A stretch of DNA of 43,900 bases, from positions 1 through 43,900 of the forward strand of contig NZ_CADCXN010000057.1 of assembly GCF_902806695.1 (NCBI RefSeq), written 5' to 3'. The notes beneath the pieces were generated by a model that had not been told where the DNA came from, made no database searches, and saw nothing but the letters and a program-made list of their open reading frames with translations. The stretch is from Candidatus Methylobacter favarea. Its GTDB lineage: Bacteria; Pseudomonadota; Gammaproteobacteria; Methylococcales; Methylomonadaceae. Positions 6,986 through 16,266 of this stretch are shown piece after piece (the stretch's first letter is position 1; every line of letters starts with the position of its first letter). Position numbers and translations under genes: made by a program.

Positions 6986-8490
6986 CGGCTGTGCTCCCTG
7001 TCTTCTTGTTTGCTTTTGCTGCGATTTACTTCACGATCCTGCTTAATCTTTACTTCGGGCACGTTGCCTTTCTCAATGCTATTTACTACGTTCTGACGTA
7101 CTCGTGATGCAACAATCTCGCGTTGCGCTGGCGAAAGACCGTCCGCTTGCGCCTTTTTATCTATTGCGGCGGCGGCGGCTGCCGCCCCGGCCAGTTCTGG
7201 ATATTGTTTAACCGCGTCAATAGGGGTTTTATTCGCGAAGGCATCCGCCATCTTTTTGTTGTGGCTCTCCTGCTCATTTTCGCGGGCGCGAACAGGTTTA
7301 TTCTCGGGTTCGATTTTGTTTTTATTCAAATCCCCAGTGCGCTTCATCAGTTCCGCCTTGTCCTGTTCAGACGGCGAATAACCCTTGATGTGCATTCCTC
7401 GTGCCGCTGCTTCAAGCCATACCTCGCGGCGGAATGTCTCTGAACCCGACACCTTGATTTCGTCCCATCCTCGTGCTTCGGCGATCCGCACCATGTTTTC
7501 CGCGATACCTTCACTGTTCGAGGTTGTTTCTAGCTTATTGCCTTTGTCCTCGAAAGCTACATAGCCTGTATTTTTCGGGTGATAGAATTTATCGCCGACA
7601 CGCAGATATTGTTTTTCGATTTCGGGCGGGATCAACGGTTTTATGTCTTGGGTGGCTGTAAAGATTTCATCGGACTCCACCTTGTTACCGCCTTCCGTCG
7701 GCTTGGGTTGTGATTGTTGGTTGTTGCTGGCCTTCTGCAACCAGGCTTGTCGTTTTTCCTCTTCGGCCCCCGCGAGCTGTTGTCTTTCCTTTTCAATGTT
7801 TGGTTCAACAACATTAAGCCCAAGGGCTTCCTTTGCTTGCGCCGTATCCCGTGCTCTATTGTTTGCGACACGCTCCAATGCTGCCGGATCAATGGCGGCT
7901 TGTTTATTTGTGTCTGCGGCCTCTGCTAGAGCTGCGACTTTTTCCGCTATCGGTGATATTTTGGGCGGGTTCCGAACATAACCGGAATACGCTACTTCCA
8001 AGCCCATTTTGTAATTGGGGTATTCTTGTGTTTGACTCGACATTACCACTGCGGCTTGTTCTTGCAGCGCCGGGTCTTGGATGCGTAGAAATGTGGTGGC
8101 GTCGGCCAGCGCCAGTTTTCTATCCGTGTTTTCACCTACGTCTTGCCCGGCTTGTTTTCTTAATTCGGCCCGGCTCAGAATCTCTTTTAAGCTATCCTGA
8201 TCAATTCCTGCCTGTATTTGATCTAGCGTTTTGCCATCATCCCGTGTCCATACGCCGTTTTGCTTGCTGATTTGCGATACCTCTCTATCTGCCGTGTAGC
8301 CCTGGAAACGTGTAAACCCAAGTTCGTCGGCTTTAGCGATCATTTCGTTTGCCGTTTTGAGCAAATATTTTGCATCCGTGAATGGGTCTTGCACTCCAAA
8401 GCGATGCTGCGCTTTCGATAGGTCGTTAGTTAGTCTATCGTCCAGAGTTTGTGCCAGGTTGCCGCTGGTATTGCGTATTTGTTTATCCAT
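6982..8490 (-). CDS. LPD7-domain conjugation-associated protein, 502 aa
   Basis: A hydrophilic, probably cytoplasmic protein. Residues about 280-375 (KQYLRVGDKFYHPKNTGYVA ... GWDEIKVSGSETFRREVW ... AAARGMHIKGYSPSEQDKAEL) match the LPD7 domain, found in the C-termini of many TraI/MobA relaxases and in separate proteins of mobile elements. The C-terminal third is rich in Ala, Lys and Glu. It follows virD4 in the operon and overlaps the OmpA-like gene by ATGA. On this plasmid the relaxase at 39760 lacks an LPD7 tail, so this protein may supply that function in trans; that is inference. An 18-bp palindrome site lies inside the gene at 7277-7294. Confidence 0.75.
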   Translation of the reverse strand: MDKQIRNTSGNLAQTLDDRLTNDLSKAQHRFGVQDPFTDAKYLLKTANEMIAKADELGFTRFQGYTADREVSQISKQNGVWTRDDGKTLDQIQAGIDQDSLKEILSRAELRKQAGQDVGENTDRKLALADATTFLRIQDPALQEQAAVVMSSQTQEYPNYKMGLEVAYSGYVRNPPKISPIAEKVAALAEAADTNKQAAIDPAALERVANNRARDTAQAKEALGLNVVEPNIEKERQQLAGAEEEKRQAWLQKASNNQQSQPKPTEGGNKVESDEIFTATQDIKPLIPPEIEKQYLRVGDKFYHPKNTGYVAFEDKGNKLETTSNSEGIAENMVRIAEARGWDEIKVSGSETFRREVWLEAAARGMHIKGYSPSEQDKAELMKRTGDLNKNKIEPENKPVRARENEQESHNKKMADAFANKTPIDAVKQYPELAGAAAAAAAIDKKAQADGLSPAQREIVASRVRQNVVNSIEKGNVPEVKIKQDREVNRSKSKQEDREHSR

Positions 8491-8522
8491 TGTGTGCTCC
8501 TAATATTACAAAGATTGATTTG

Positions 8523-10526
8523 CTATGCAGTAATACCCGCTTGTCGGCAAAGATCGTCTGCGTAAGCGTGAAGTGCCGCCTCGTCAAGTTCGCCGGGCTG
8601 CGGTGATTCGACCGAAGAAAAGTCGAGAACAAAATTTGCCAGGCTCATCTTGGTGAAGTTCGGTACATCTTTCGGTTCCGCTGACCGATAGATAGACATC
8701 ACTTGGCCGCTTGGCTTTTGCGGTGAGGTGATTGTTATCGCTATATCGCCGCCTGTGCGTCGATGATGCCGATCCAGGTCAATTAAAGGTACAGGTGCAG
8801 CCAGTTCACCGTCCTTGATTGCGCTATTCATTTGATCTTCGGTAGGCAGTTCTGCGCCCAGTGCTTTTAGCTTGCTTGATACCGACTTAAGACGATCTAC
8901 GAATGCCGGGTCTTTGTAGTACACAACCTTCCTAGCGAGTATCGGCCTTACATTTTCCATTATGACCAGCTCCTTGGTTTGCTCAAGGCTGGTGATTTCT
9001 TGCGGTAGCATCAATGCCCGGCGCTGGTCTGACGTGCTTTCGGTGGGCGATTTCTTCCCAAACAAGTGCTTCCCTTTAGATACCGAAACGCCTTTGACTG
9101 TTTGATAGCCTAGCCATTCTGATACCTCGTTCGCCGTCTTGATTTCTTTGGGCGACGGCGGGTAAATAATTTGCAAGGCGTGGTTTGTTTGGAATGTTTG
9201 GGCGGCGGCGGTTTGATAGACCTCGATCAATTGCCCAGGGCTTTGAATGATTGGCATCATGCGAAGCCCGTATCCTGCAATATAGCTAATACCTTTCGAT
9301 AGCACTGGTATCTTGCCAATGGCTGTAAACTCATCCATCAATAACATGCAAGTGCGCTTGATGGTTTTATTTTGGTTTGGCAGCTCGCGAGTGTTTAGGT
9401 CAATCAATTGTTGAAAGAACAAGTTTAGCAGCGGTGCCATACGTTCAAGATTATCGGGGGTCACGCCTAGATATATCGACATACGCCGCTTTCTTACATC
9501 GCGCAAGTCGAAGTCATTCTCACTGGTGGCCGCGTCCACAATCGGGTTCATCCAGAGTTCAAGGCGTGAACGAAAGGAGGTCATTACACCTGCCCGCGTG
9601 TTTTCGGAAGAAATGGATATGTAACTATTCAGGGCGCGGACGCATGCGCCGGATAGCGGTTTTCCAGCCTCGATGCGTTCCGTGATGATCTTGGTGAAAT
9701 ATTCCGCTCCGTCCCCTTCAACTAGGGTTTCCCTTAGCACTTGGCCGAGCGTTACGGGTTTACCGGGCGTTTCCGCCAGAAAAAGCACTACACCCAAGAA
9801 TAAGCTGCGCGGCGTGGCTGTCCAGATTACATCCGTTCCGGCCTGATCCGGGAACAACATGTTAGCGATCTTTTGTACATCGTCGATCCGAAAATTCGGG
9901 TCGCTGTTGATGTATGCCAGTGGGTTGTATCGATGCGTTCGGAAATCTGTCGCGGCGGGGTTGAACAAATAACATTCTTGCCCGTATTTATGACGATAGC
10001 CGCTTGTGATATTCCAGTTTTCTTGCTTAATATCCAGCACGACCACGCTATCAGGCCAGTTCAGCAGGTTTGGTATCACAATGCCGACGCCCTTACCGCT
10101 GCGGGTTGGGGCGGATATGATGGCGTGTTGAGGGCCGCCGAACATCAGATAGCGCTTGCCTAGCTGACCTACGATAATACCCTTTTCGCCGAAAAGCCCT
10201 GCTTTCGCGATTTCTCTGCGCGTAGCGAATCGCGCATCACCAAATAAGCTTTTTTTCTCGGGCGCGAAAAACATTAAACCCGGTGACAACACTATCAAGG
10301 CGGATATGCCGCTTGCAATGGCGAGCCATTGCTGTATATCTTTTTCGGCTCCGTAGTGATACCAGTATTGATATAACGTTAGTGGTGTTGCTTCCTCGAA
10401 TTCATGATCATACGCTACCAGAAATATGCCGCCCGCCAGGTAGGCCCATAGCGTCATTGCAACTAACACAAGCAATGTAATGCTCAGGGCTTTAGCCCAA
10501 CTGTTCATGTTTGAAATTTGGGTCAT
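8523..10526 (-). CDS. virD4: Type IV coupling protein VirD4/TraG
   Basis: A 667-residue coupling ATPase. Two N-terminal membrane segments (about 14-40 and 67-88) precede the nucleotide-binding domain. Walker A is SAPTRSGKGVG (about 138-148), followed by VVLDIKQENW; Walker B is LLMDEFTAIG. Coupling proteins bring the relaxase-DNA complex to the secretion channel at the inner membrane. The first 35 bases overlap the end of virB11, indicating translational coupling. Length is normal. It sits in the minus-strand operon virB7-like to OmpA-like. Confidence 0.97.
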   Translation of the reverse strand: MTQISNMNSWAKALSITLLVLVAMTLWAYLAGGIFLVAYDHEFEEATPLTLYQYWYHYGAEKDIQQWLAIASGISALIVLSPGLMFFAPEKKSLFGDARFATRREIAKAGLFGEKGIIVGQLGKRYLMFGGPQHAIISAPTRSGKGVGIVIPNLLNWPDSVVVLDIKQENWNITSGYRHKYGQECYLFNPAATDFRTHRYNPLAYINSDPNFRIDDVQKIANMLFPDQAGTDVIWTATPRSLFLGVVLFLAETPGKPVTLGQVLRETLVEGDGAEYFTKIITERIEAGKPLSGACVRALNSYISISSENTRAGVMTSFRSRLELWMNPIVDAATSENDFDLRDVRKRRMSIYLGVTPDNLERMAPLLNLFFQQLIDLNTRELPNQNKTIKRTCMLLMDEFTAIGKIPVLSKGISYIAGYGLRMMPIIQSPGQLIEVYQTAAAQTFQTNHALQIIYPPSPKEIKTANEVSEWLGYQTVKGVSVSKGKHLFGKKSPTESTSDQRRALMLPQEITSLEQTKELVIMENVRPILARKVVYYKDPAFVDRLKSVSSKLKALGAELPTEDQMNSAIKDGELAAPVPLIDLDRHHRRTGGDIAITITSPQKPSGQVMSIYRSAEPKDVPNFTKMSLANFVLDFSSVESPQPGELDEAALHAYADDLCRQAGITA

Positions 10527-11526
10527 AGTAGATTTCTCTTAGCTTTCGCTGGTGGTAAAAAAGGATTACATCCAGGGTGGTAAATAAGCGGTGCTTGATA
10601 TAATTGGTATCAAGATGTGCGCCTGTCCTGCTGTCCTTAATCAATGCCGTCAATTGCTCGAACGCTTCAAAAGCGCCGTTGGCGTGCATTGTTGAGATTG
10701 ATCCAGGGTGGCCGGTGTTGACTGACTTAATGAATTCCCATGCCTCGTCACCACGTAACTCCGCTAATAAAATTCGGTCCGGTTTCATCCGTAGGCATGA
10801 TGCCAGCGCTTGTTTGGGCGTGACCTTTGCCCCGCCCTCGTCTTCTCGCGCATAGAACAAATGGACTTTGTTTTTATGCTGACGCAATACCAGCTCATGC
10901 ACGTCTTCTATCGTGATAAGGCGCTCGTCTGGCGGAATGCTGCGGATCAAGCTCTTTGTTACCGTGGTTTTGCCCGATCCTGTTTTGCCGACAATCAGAA
11001 TATTGCGATGCTTACGGACGGCAAGATCGAGGAATTCCTTGATCTTGCGTTCCCCTTTGAGTTTTAACAGTTCGTGTTCAAACGGCTGTAACCCATCGTC
11101 TACATCCTCACATTGATCAAATGCGCCTTCTGCATCCAATTCATCCAGCGTTTTGTCGAGCAGTGACGGCTTTCTCACTGTGATAGATACCGTATTGGCT
11201 TCACACGCGGGCGGAATAATGACTTGTACCCGTTCGCCGGACGGTAGTGCGGCGGACAATACCGGGTGATCTTTGCTAATGGCTTTGCCGTTATAACTGG
11301 CTATCAATGTTGCCAGTTGCCGACAATGGTTAAACGATAGTGCGGGCGCTTCAAACTGCGTCCATCCGTTTCGGCCTTCTGTCCAAATTTCGCGTGGGCG
11401 ATTGACCACCACCTCAGTTAGTGATTCATCATCCAAATACGCTTGAATCGGGGCCAGGTACTCCGCGAGCATGACCGATGATTGTTTATCATCGTCATGG
11501 TGCTTTACTGTTTGCAAGGCGCTCAT
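10492..11526 (-). CDS. virB11: VirB11-type secretion ATPase
   Basis: 344 residues. Walker A is GKTGSGKT (180-187); [11 protein letters not shown] (Asp box), [20 protein letters not shown] (Walker B region) and [15 protein letters not shown] (His box) are all present. VirB11 proteins form hexamers at the cytoplasmic face and switch the channel between pilus assembly and DNA export. The start overlaps the virB10 stop (ATGA, 11523-11526) and the end overlaps virD4. All catalytic motifs are intact. Confidence 0.97.
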   Translation of the reverse strand: MSALQTVKHHDDDKQSSVMLAEYLAPIQAYLDDESLTEVVVNRPREIWTEGRNGWTQFEAPALSFNHCRQLATLIASYNGKAISKDHPVLSAALPSGERVQVIIPPACEANTVSITVRKPSLLDKTLDELDAEGAFDQCEDVDDGLQPFEHELLKLKGERKIKEFLDLAVRKHRNILIVGKTGSGKTTVTKSLIRSIPPDERLITIEDVHELVLRQHKNKVHLFYAREDEGGAKVTPKQALASCLRMKPDRILLAELRGDEAWEFIKSVNTGHPGSISTMHANGAFEAFEQLTALIKDSRTGAHLDTNYIKHRLFTTLDVILFYHQRKLREIYYDPNFKHEQLG

Positions 11527-12704
11527 TGTGTCACCTGCAAACCATAAACATCAGAAAAATCCAAATCGCGAGCCACCATAACTTGAATGTGTTCGCCTTG
11601 GTTCTTAACAATCGTCGGCGGAATATTTACCTGTGATTCTAGGATTTTTTCTACCACTCGTTGCCCGCCACTGCCGCCGCTGTAAATGTTCGTTGTACCT
11701 CCTGAATCGGTTGGTACTGCCCTATTGGCTATCGCCGCTACCGAGTCATGAAGCAATGTAATCAAGATGGCCGCTCCGAAGCGTTCCCAAAAGTGGTTAT
11801 CAACCCATCCTTCATGCCCGGTTCTGCCGAGCGCATCCGTACCGGGCGAGTTGAGTGAAATTACTACGCCATTAGGAGTTTTTGCGCGCGTCCACAACAC
11901 GAATATTCGGACTTGACCTTGTTTAATCCCGCCTTGGAATTCGCCCACCAGTTGCGAGCCGCGATCCAATAACAGCACTTGTCCATTGTCCGAATAAACA
12001 TCACGGGTCAATCGGCAAGTGGTAATGCCAGGCAATGAGCTGTCGAGCGCGGTTTCAAGCGCACAATCTAACGCTGTGCCTTTGGTAATCAGATAGTTCC
12101 TATCTGGCAACATGGAGGCGGCTGCCGCCTTCGTGATGGTTGGCTCTAGCCGTGCGGCGAGTTCATTGTTTTGCGAGTTGCCATACTCCGACCAATTCGC
12201 CGCTTTTGCGGGTTGCGGACTGACCGCCGCCGGCGTAGCTGCTGCTCCTGTGTTGTTTTGTGTTGGGATTAACAACGTGCCCATCATTTTCCGCTCAGTC
12301 CAATCTAATGGTGGTTTGCCATTTGGGCCTACGGTTTTGATTGGTGGCTGCTGCGGCTGTACTACAGGCCTAACCGGTAACGGCGCTGGTTGCGCGGGCA
12401 TGATTAGCGGTGGCAAATTGTTAGTGACCTGCCCCTTTGATTCCTTTTTTTGAGGTTGTTTGTCATCCTTATTGACTGCCACGATTAGCGCCGCTGCTGC
12501 ACCAAGAATGAAGACAAAGCCAAGTATCGTGACCAACTTGTTATCGCCTTTTCGGCGATTGACCGACGGCAAATCATTTTCTTCATCAAATTCATTTTCG
12601 CGTCCGCGAAAATCGTGGTCTCTTGCTTGTCTTGTCACATCGGCTAATGATTTAGGTTTGTTTTCTTCCGAATCGTTCGCGTTGTTGATGTCGGTAATAC
12701 TCAT
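11523..12704 (-). CDS. virB10: VirB10 core-complex protein
   Basis: 393 residues: cytoplasmic N-terminus, one membrane segment (about 58-78), a proline-rich periplasmic stretch (about 95-130), and a C-terminal TrbI/VirB10 beta-barrel domain ([35 protein letters not shown], ending [16 protein letters not shown]). VirB10 spans both membranes and forms the core channel with VirB7 and VirB9. It overlaps virB9 and virB11 by four bases each. A perfect copy of the 18-bp palindrome lies inside the coding sequence at 12595-12612, just before the membrane segment. Confidence 0.96.
   Translation of the reverse strand: MSITDINNANDSEENKPKSLADVTRQARDHDFRGRENEFDEENDLPSVNRRKGDNKLVTILGFVFILGAAAALIVAVNKDDKQPQKKESKGQVTNNLPPLIMPAQPAPLPVRPVVQPQQPPIKTVGPNGKPPLDWTERKMMGTLLIPTQNNTGAAATPAAVSPQPAKAANWSEYGNSQNNELAARLEPTITKAAAASMLPDRNYLITKGTALDCALETALDSSLPGITTCRLTRDVYSDNGQVLLLDRGSQLVGEFQGGIKQGQVRIFVLWTRAKTPNGVVISLNSPGTDALGRTGHEGWVDNHFWERFGAAILITLLHDSVAAIANRAVPTDSGGTTNIYSGGSGGQRVVEKILESQVNIPPTIVKNQGEHIQVMVARDLDFSDVYGLQVTQ
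12595..12612. promoter_or_regulatory. Dispersed 18-bp palindrome inside virB10
   Basis: TTTTCGCGTCCGCGAAAA, a perfect 8-bp dyad with a 2-bp centre. Identical arms occur at 19424, 21845, 26507 and 35028, with one-mismatch versions at 7277, 14888 and 23301. All eight are within the plasmid and none was seen in the chromosomal flanks. Likely an operator or centromere-type site for a plasmid regulator. Confidence 0.7.
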
Positions 12705-13540
12705 TGCTGTTCTCCTTTGATCACACGTTCCACGTCATGCGCGATAGTGCCCGTTGTATTGTCAATACCTCCGTTTATGTCATAGGATTTGTTAATCACG
12801 GACGCTACATAAATGCCTTTTCGCAGGATTAAATGCGGCACCAGGCGTTGTATAACGATGGTGTTACCATCAATGACATTGGTATTGATTAGCGCTTCGT
12901 TGCCCTCCTGATCGACTGAATATATCGCTGGCATGTCGCGGTTATTGGTGAATGTCAGGTATATGAAGCGCCCATCATCCCGCGCGGCTGTTGGGCTAAT
13001 CTCTTCTGAACCAGCTACCCAATAATCCAAGTTGTTCACCTGTTTTTTTGCATCGGCCAGCTTGTTTTTGAGGTTCTTTGTTCTAGCTTCCGCCGCCAGT
13101 TTCTCTTCTTTTTCCCTTCTCTCCGCATCTTCTTTATCGGGGTAATGAAACGTTAGCGAAAAAATTAAATTGGGGTCCGCCCAAGCCCTGGAATCTTTGG
13201 GTGGCTTCGGTTGTACGACTAACGCGAATTGGTATGTTCTTTTGTCAGTTACCACTGTCACATTGGTATCTGCTCGGTCGGCTTGAGGTTTGATAAATAG
13301 GTGATTGCCGCGCGGCACTACTTTCCATGCTTGATCGTCCCCCACCGCAACATCTTTTATTGATTCGCCATCATCGAATTGCACATGTGTTGATACACCG
13401 TAAAACGTCGAGAGCTTGACTACATTCAACGGGTTGTAATCCACCACCCTTACACGTGGATCGTAATTGCCTTTTCTTGGGGTAATTTCGCCGAACACAA
13501 TTGTCGGTATCAACATGGCTACTATAAAAAGCTTTTTCAT
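12701..13540 (-). CDS. virB9: VirB9 core-complex protein
   Basis: 279 residues with an N-terminal signal peptide ([17 protein letters not shown]). The conserved VirB9/CagX layout is present: [20 protein letters not shown] near 26-45, [15 protein letters not shown] near 92-106, a charged coiled coil about 150-175, and the C-terminal block [20 protein letters not shown]. VirB9 forms the outer part of the periplasmic core complex with VirB7 and VirB10. Start and stop overlap or adjoin virB8 and virB10 in the same operon. Confidence 0.95.
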   Translation of the reverse strand: MKKLFIVAMLIPTIVFGEITPRKGNYDPRVRVVDYNPLNVVKLSTFYGVSTHVQFDDGESIKDVAVGDDQAWKVVPRGNHLFIKPQADRADTNVTVVTDKRTYQFALVVQPKPPKDSRAWADPNLIFSLTFHYPDKEDAERREKEEKLAAEARTKNLKNKLADAKKQVNNLDYWVAGSEEISPTAARDDGRFIYLTFTNNRDMPAIYSVDQEGNEALINTNVIDGNTIVIQRLVPHLILRKGIYVASVINKSYDINGGIDNTTGTIAHDVERVIKGEQQ

Positions 13541-13554
13541 TGTTCCTTCCTCCG

Positions 13555-14352
13555 CTACTGTATTCCAGGCAGCGTTTGCGCTGGTGGCTGTGCCTGGCTT
13601 GGGAACACTGTTACCTCGCGCTGCTCGGTATTTGTGGGCGCGGCTGTGTTGGTGGCGTTACGTGGGGTGTCCGGCATAAGCGTATCTGGGTCGTTCCGAT
13701 ACTCTGTCACTTGATACCCCAATGGGTTGACGCCTCGATCTTTCTCATTCATCGGAGCGCCGGAATATTTAAAAGCGATAGTGGCCGCCCAGTGCGATAT
13801 TTGCGGTTTATCTGATCCTCGTTCGATTTCCTTGTAGTAGCGCACTAATGCGGTCGTGGGATTGATGAAGGAGGTGCTTTTGATGCGTATCTTTACCTTT
13901 GCATACTCACCATAGACATTGAGCGGCGACATTGGGTTTTTGGGGTTGAAGAAATCATAGTATTTTCGCTGTTCAGCGCCGACCGACATGATGCCGGTAT
14001 TGTAGTAATACTCTTCCGCCAGGTCTTTAGAGAAACCTTCACGATAGCGCACATACCATTGCGTAAAGTATTTGTTAATGGCTTCGTCATAATTGGTTTC
14101 GCCGTCCTTTAATGACTGCACTATGTCCACAATACCGGTTGAGTTATCTACACGGATAACATACGGCTCAACTGTTTTTAAGGGGGTTAGCATTGATACC
14201 GCTAACACTGCTGACAGTGCGATAACGCCGGACGTGCCCGCGATCCACCATGCCCGTTTTTCCGATTTCATAAGCGATTGCACCTTGTCGGTTTCCCAAC
14301 CACTGGCTTCCGCTAAGTATCGATCTAAATCCTCTTTGGCTACTTTACTCAT
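13555..14352 (-). CDS. virB8: VirB8 inner-membrane assembly factor
   Basis: 265 residues: short cytoplasmic N-terminus, one membrane segment (about 34-54), and a periplasmic NTF2-like VirB8 domain (VEPYVIRVDNSTGIVDIVQS, YVRYREGFSKDLAEEYYYNT). Residues 215-240 contain LGYQVTEYRNDPD, typical of the domain end. VirB8 nucleates channel assembly. It follows the virB7-position lipoprotein and precedes virB9 with a 14-base gap. Confidence 0.95.
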   Translation of the reverse strand: MSKVAKEDLDRYLAEASGWETDKVQSLMKSEKRAWWIAGTSGVIALSAVLAVSMLTPLKTVEPYVIRVDNSTGIVDIVQSLKDGETNYDEAINKYFTQWYVRYREGFSKDLAEEYYYNTGIMSVGAEQRKYYDFFNPKNPMSPLNVYGEYAKVKIRIKSTSFINPTTALVRYYKEIERGSDKPQISHWAATIAFKYSGAPMNEKDRGVNPLGYQVTEYRNDPDTLMPDTPRNATNTAAPTNTEQREVTVFPSQAQPPAQTLPGIQ

Positions 14353-14358
14353 GACTTA

Positions 14359-14784
14359 TTACCTGCCGGTATTTACTGTGTTGAAGCGGATAAATACTTG
14401 ATTACCCTCGTTTGTAACGCTTTTGCTAACAATAACATCGGCGTATGGTCCGCTTTGTGCGCCCAATTCTCGCAACACCTCATCAAGCGTGGCCGCCCGA
14501 AAACTAACCCTAACCAATACCGTTCTTTGTTCGCCAAGCGGTGGGAGTACCGTTATATCTGGCCGTTGTTTTTGCAATTCATGTAGTGCTGCCACAATGT
14601 CGCCCTCAAACGCAAAATCGAGCGTCTGTTGAGACAAGCGGTTAGGTTGGGTTGCTATCGCCAATGGCATTGATTCAATCTTGTTGATTGGCTTGTATTC
14701 ACCCTCTACCGCTGGAGGCGGTGGCGGGGACAATGCGCAACCCGTCAGCGCCAAAAGCGGAAAAATAACAATACTGATTTTCAT
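14359..14784 (-). CDS. Lipoprotein in the virB7 position, with a secretin N0/STN-like domain
   Basis: From the ATG at 14784, behind AGGAGA, it has 141 residues. The signal ends in LALTGC, with the lipidated Cys at 16. It is much longer than classical VirB7 (about 50 residues). The C-terminal part (LDFAFEGDIVAALHELQKQR, VLVRVSFRAATLDEVLRELG) looks like the beta-alpha-beta N0/STN fold seen in DotD/TraH-type lipoproteins. It is the first gene of the second transfer operon, ahead of virB8-B11. I infer it fills the VirB7 role of stabilising VirB9 at the outer membrane. A start 90 bases upstream is possible but lacks a ribosome site. Confidence 0.8.
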   Translation of the reverse strand: MKISIVIFPLLALTGCALSPPPPPAVEGEYKPINKIESMPLAIATQPNRLSQQTLDFAFEGDIVAALHELQKQRPDITVLPPLGEQRTVLVRVSFRAATLDEVLRELGAQSGPYADVIVSKSVTNEGNQVFIRFNTVNTGR

Positions 14785-14803
14785 AATATCTCCTGTACGA
14801 AAC

Positions 14804-14855
14804 TGATTATATTGCACTTGCAATATATCATATTTTGCTTGTGCAATACATAGTA
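14804..14855 (-). promoter_or_regulatory. Promoter/operator zone of the virB7-virD4 operon
   Basis: Two related dyads precede the lipoprotein gene: TATTGCACTTGCAATA (14810-14825), nearly palindromic, and TTGCTTGTGCAA (14836-14847). On the minus strand a TATAAT-like -10 overlaps the first dyad. Their placement suggests a repressor operator over the core promoter; KorA is a candidate binder by analogy with IncP plasmids. No experiment is available. Confidence 0.5.
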
Positions 14856-14870
14856 TTTTGCTGTTTTTTT

Positions 14871-14913
14871 GCACAAAAAAAAGGCGGTTTTCGCTTACGC
14901 GAAAATTCCGCCT
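14871..14913 (-). terminator. Rho-independent terminator after virB6, containing the 18-bp palindrome
   Basis: On the minus strand, AGGCGG...CCGCCT arms enclose TTTTCGC-ttac-GCGAAAA and are followed by a run of eight or more T. It closes the virB1-virB6 transcript about 10 bases after the virB6 stop. The inner dyad (14888-14905) is a one-mismatch copy of the dispersed palindrome. Confidence 0.85.
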
Positions 14914-14922
14914 GTTGGATTT

Positions 14923-15975
14923 TTAGCCTCTGGCGATCTTGTTCCTTCCGCCTCCGGTTATCCTTCTATACACCGCTTGCGGTGCTCCGACTACCGCCCT
15001 GCCCGCATTACTTGCAATGCGGACATCTGCCCGCGCTTTGTTGAGAGACCGCCGTAAGTTGGTTGGCCGCATGGCTGATAGACCGCCCTTGGCTTTTCCG
15101 AATGCCCATCCTACCGCTCCGAGCGTACCTATTGCTACGCCTCCGCCCAGTGCTGATGCTACCGATGGTAGTTGCATCATCACTAACGATGCTATCGCGC
15201 ATAACACCATTACTGGCAACGCGAGGTCTATACTGGGTTCTGCAAGCGCGGCTGCCCCGCCAGGTGAAAGCAGATATATTTCAATAATAGTTACAATCAA
15301 TTTGATGGCCGCAGCGGTCAGCATTACTAGAAACACATAATTCAATGCTTGCCCAATCCATGTATCAAAGAACCGTTTAGTCGGCTCAAAAATAGTCATC
15401 AAAATAAACAAAGGGCCAACCCCTAAAATGATCGCAAGCGCCATTTTTGATAAGGCTAATAGAAATGCGGCGTATCCAGTGGCAAGTATTCCACCCGCCC
15501 ATATCAAAATTGCTACAATTAGAAGCCCGAAGTTGGGGATGCCAAGCGCACCGGCTCCCGCGTAGGCTTTTTGCCAATATGCGTCGCCCATGTCGTATAT
15601 TTTACTCATGAGACTATCAAGAAACTGCATGTTGTTTGTGCTGTCCTCGTACCCGTCTGCGATATAGGCCGCTAAAGCATCCGGCGAATTCCATAACATA
15701 TCTGATAAAAAACCATTGTATCTGCCTAAATTGAGCGCAATCGCTATTATGGTTGCTAACTTAAGAATGCGTGTTGTGCCGTCTGTTATCGGCTCCGAGA
15801 TTACGCCGCGCATCATTGACCATCCCCACAACATGATATAAATGGTTACAAGCGTTGTTGCTACAGGCGTAATGGCGTCAATAATGTTGGTCGCAACATC
15901 TGTTATGTAGGTGTCAAGAGATCCACTTAATGTATTGAATGTATCCTCGTAAAAATGAAAGTCGCTGGCGGCCAT
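14923..15975 (-). CDS. virB6: VirB6/TrbL polytopic inner-membrane protein
   Basis: 350 residues with about six to eight hydrophobic segments (for example about 33-55, 75-95, 150-180, 190-210, 245-270), an alternating pattern typical of VirB6. Conserved features include GWSMMRG near 50 and the central WIGQALNYVFLVML. It forms part of the inner-membrane channel. The C-terminus is basic. It starts with ATG at 15975 behind GGAGTA, lies 11 bases after the exclusion lipoprotein gene, and is followed by a terminator. Confidence 0.93.
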   Translation of the reverse strand: MAASDFHFYEDTFNTLSGSLDTYITDVATNIIDAITPVATTLVTIYIMLWGWSMMRGVISEPITDGTTRILKLATIIAIALNLGRYNGFLSDMLWNSPDALAAYIADGYEDSTNNMQFLDSLMSKIYDMGDAYWQKAYAGAGALGIPNFGLLIVAILIWAGGILATGYAAFLLALSKMALAIILGVGPLFILMTIFEPTKRFFDTWIGQALNYVFLVMLTAAAIKLIVTIIEIYLLSPGGAAALAEPSIDLALPVMVLCAIASLVMMQLPSVASALGGGVAIGTLGAVGWAFGKAKGGLSAMRPTNLRRSLNKARADVRIASNAGRAVVGAPQAVYRRITGGGRNKIARG

Positions 15976-15986
15976 TTTTATACTCC

Positions 15987-16220
15987 TTAGAAACGCGGAA
16001 TTCCGCCCGGTGATTTAGTGGAGTCCGTGGCCATTGCGTTTTTCACCTTTGCACAGGTTTCGTTAAGCTCTTTGCCTATGCAGTATTTTTGTAAAAAATC
16101 GGCTTGACTCATTTTTTGACCACCAACTTCCACATTATGCACATCCTCTACTGTTGGCACATCTTCGCCACATGCCGCAAGCAAGGTGGAAAGTAGTATT
16201 ACTGGACTTATTTTTTTCAT
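15987..16220 (-). CDS. EexN-like entry-exclusion lipoprotein, 77 aa
   Basis: A small lipoprotein with signal MKKISPVILLSTLLAAC and lipidated Cys17. The mature part has two more cysteines (KYCIGKELNETCAKV), as in EexN-family proteins, which sit between virB5 and virB6 in P-type transfer regions and block entry of a second related plasmid. Position and Cys pattern support the call. Its last seven residues, PGGIPRF, are identical to the last seven of the neighbouring VirB5 protein, which is unexpected. The call rests on context as well as sequence. Confidence 0.75.
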   Translation of the reverse strand: MKKISPVILLSTLLAACGEDVPTVEDVHNVEVGGQKMSQADFLQKYCIGKELNETCAKVKNAMATDSTKSPGGIPRF

Positions 16221-16233
16221 TTTGCCTTACCTT

Positions 16234-16255
16234 GGTGCGCCGTAAACGGCGCACC
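16234..16255. terminator. Strong hairpin between virB5 and the exclusion gene
   Basis: GGTGCGCCG-taaa-CGGCGCACC, a perfect 9-bp stem. The T-run (16256-16260) follows it on the plus strand, so it would terminate transcription entering against the operon. On the minus-strand mRNA it would be an intergenic stem-loop that may tune the mRNA level after virB5. Confidence 0.6.
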
Positions 16256-16266
16256 TTTTTAGATGA

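Noticed and set aside
10176-10188. TTTTCGCCGAAAA as a ninth dispersed palindrome
   Set aside because: It lacks the CG-NN-CG centre and is only 13 bp; probably a chance codon-level resemblance in virD4.
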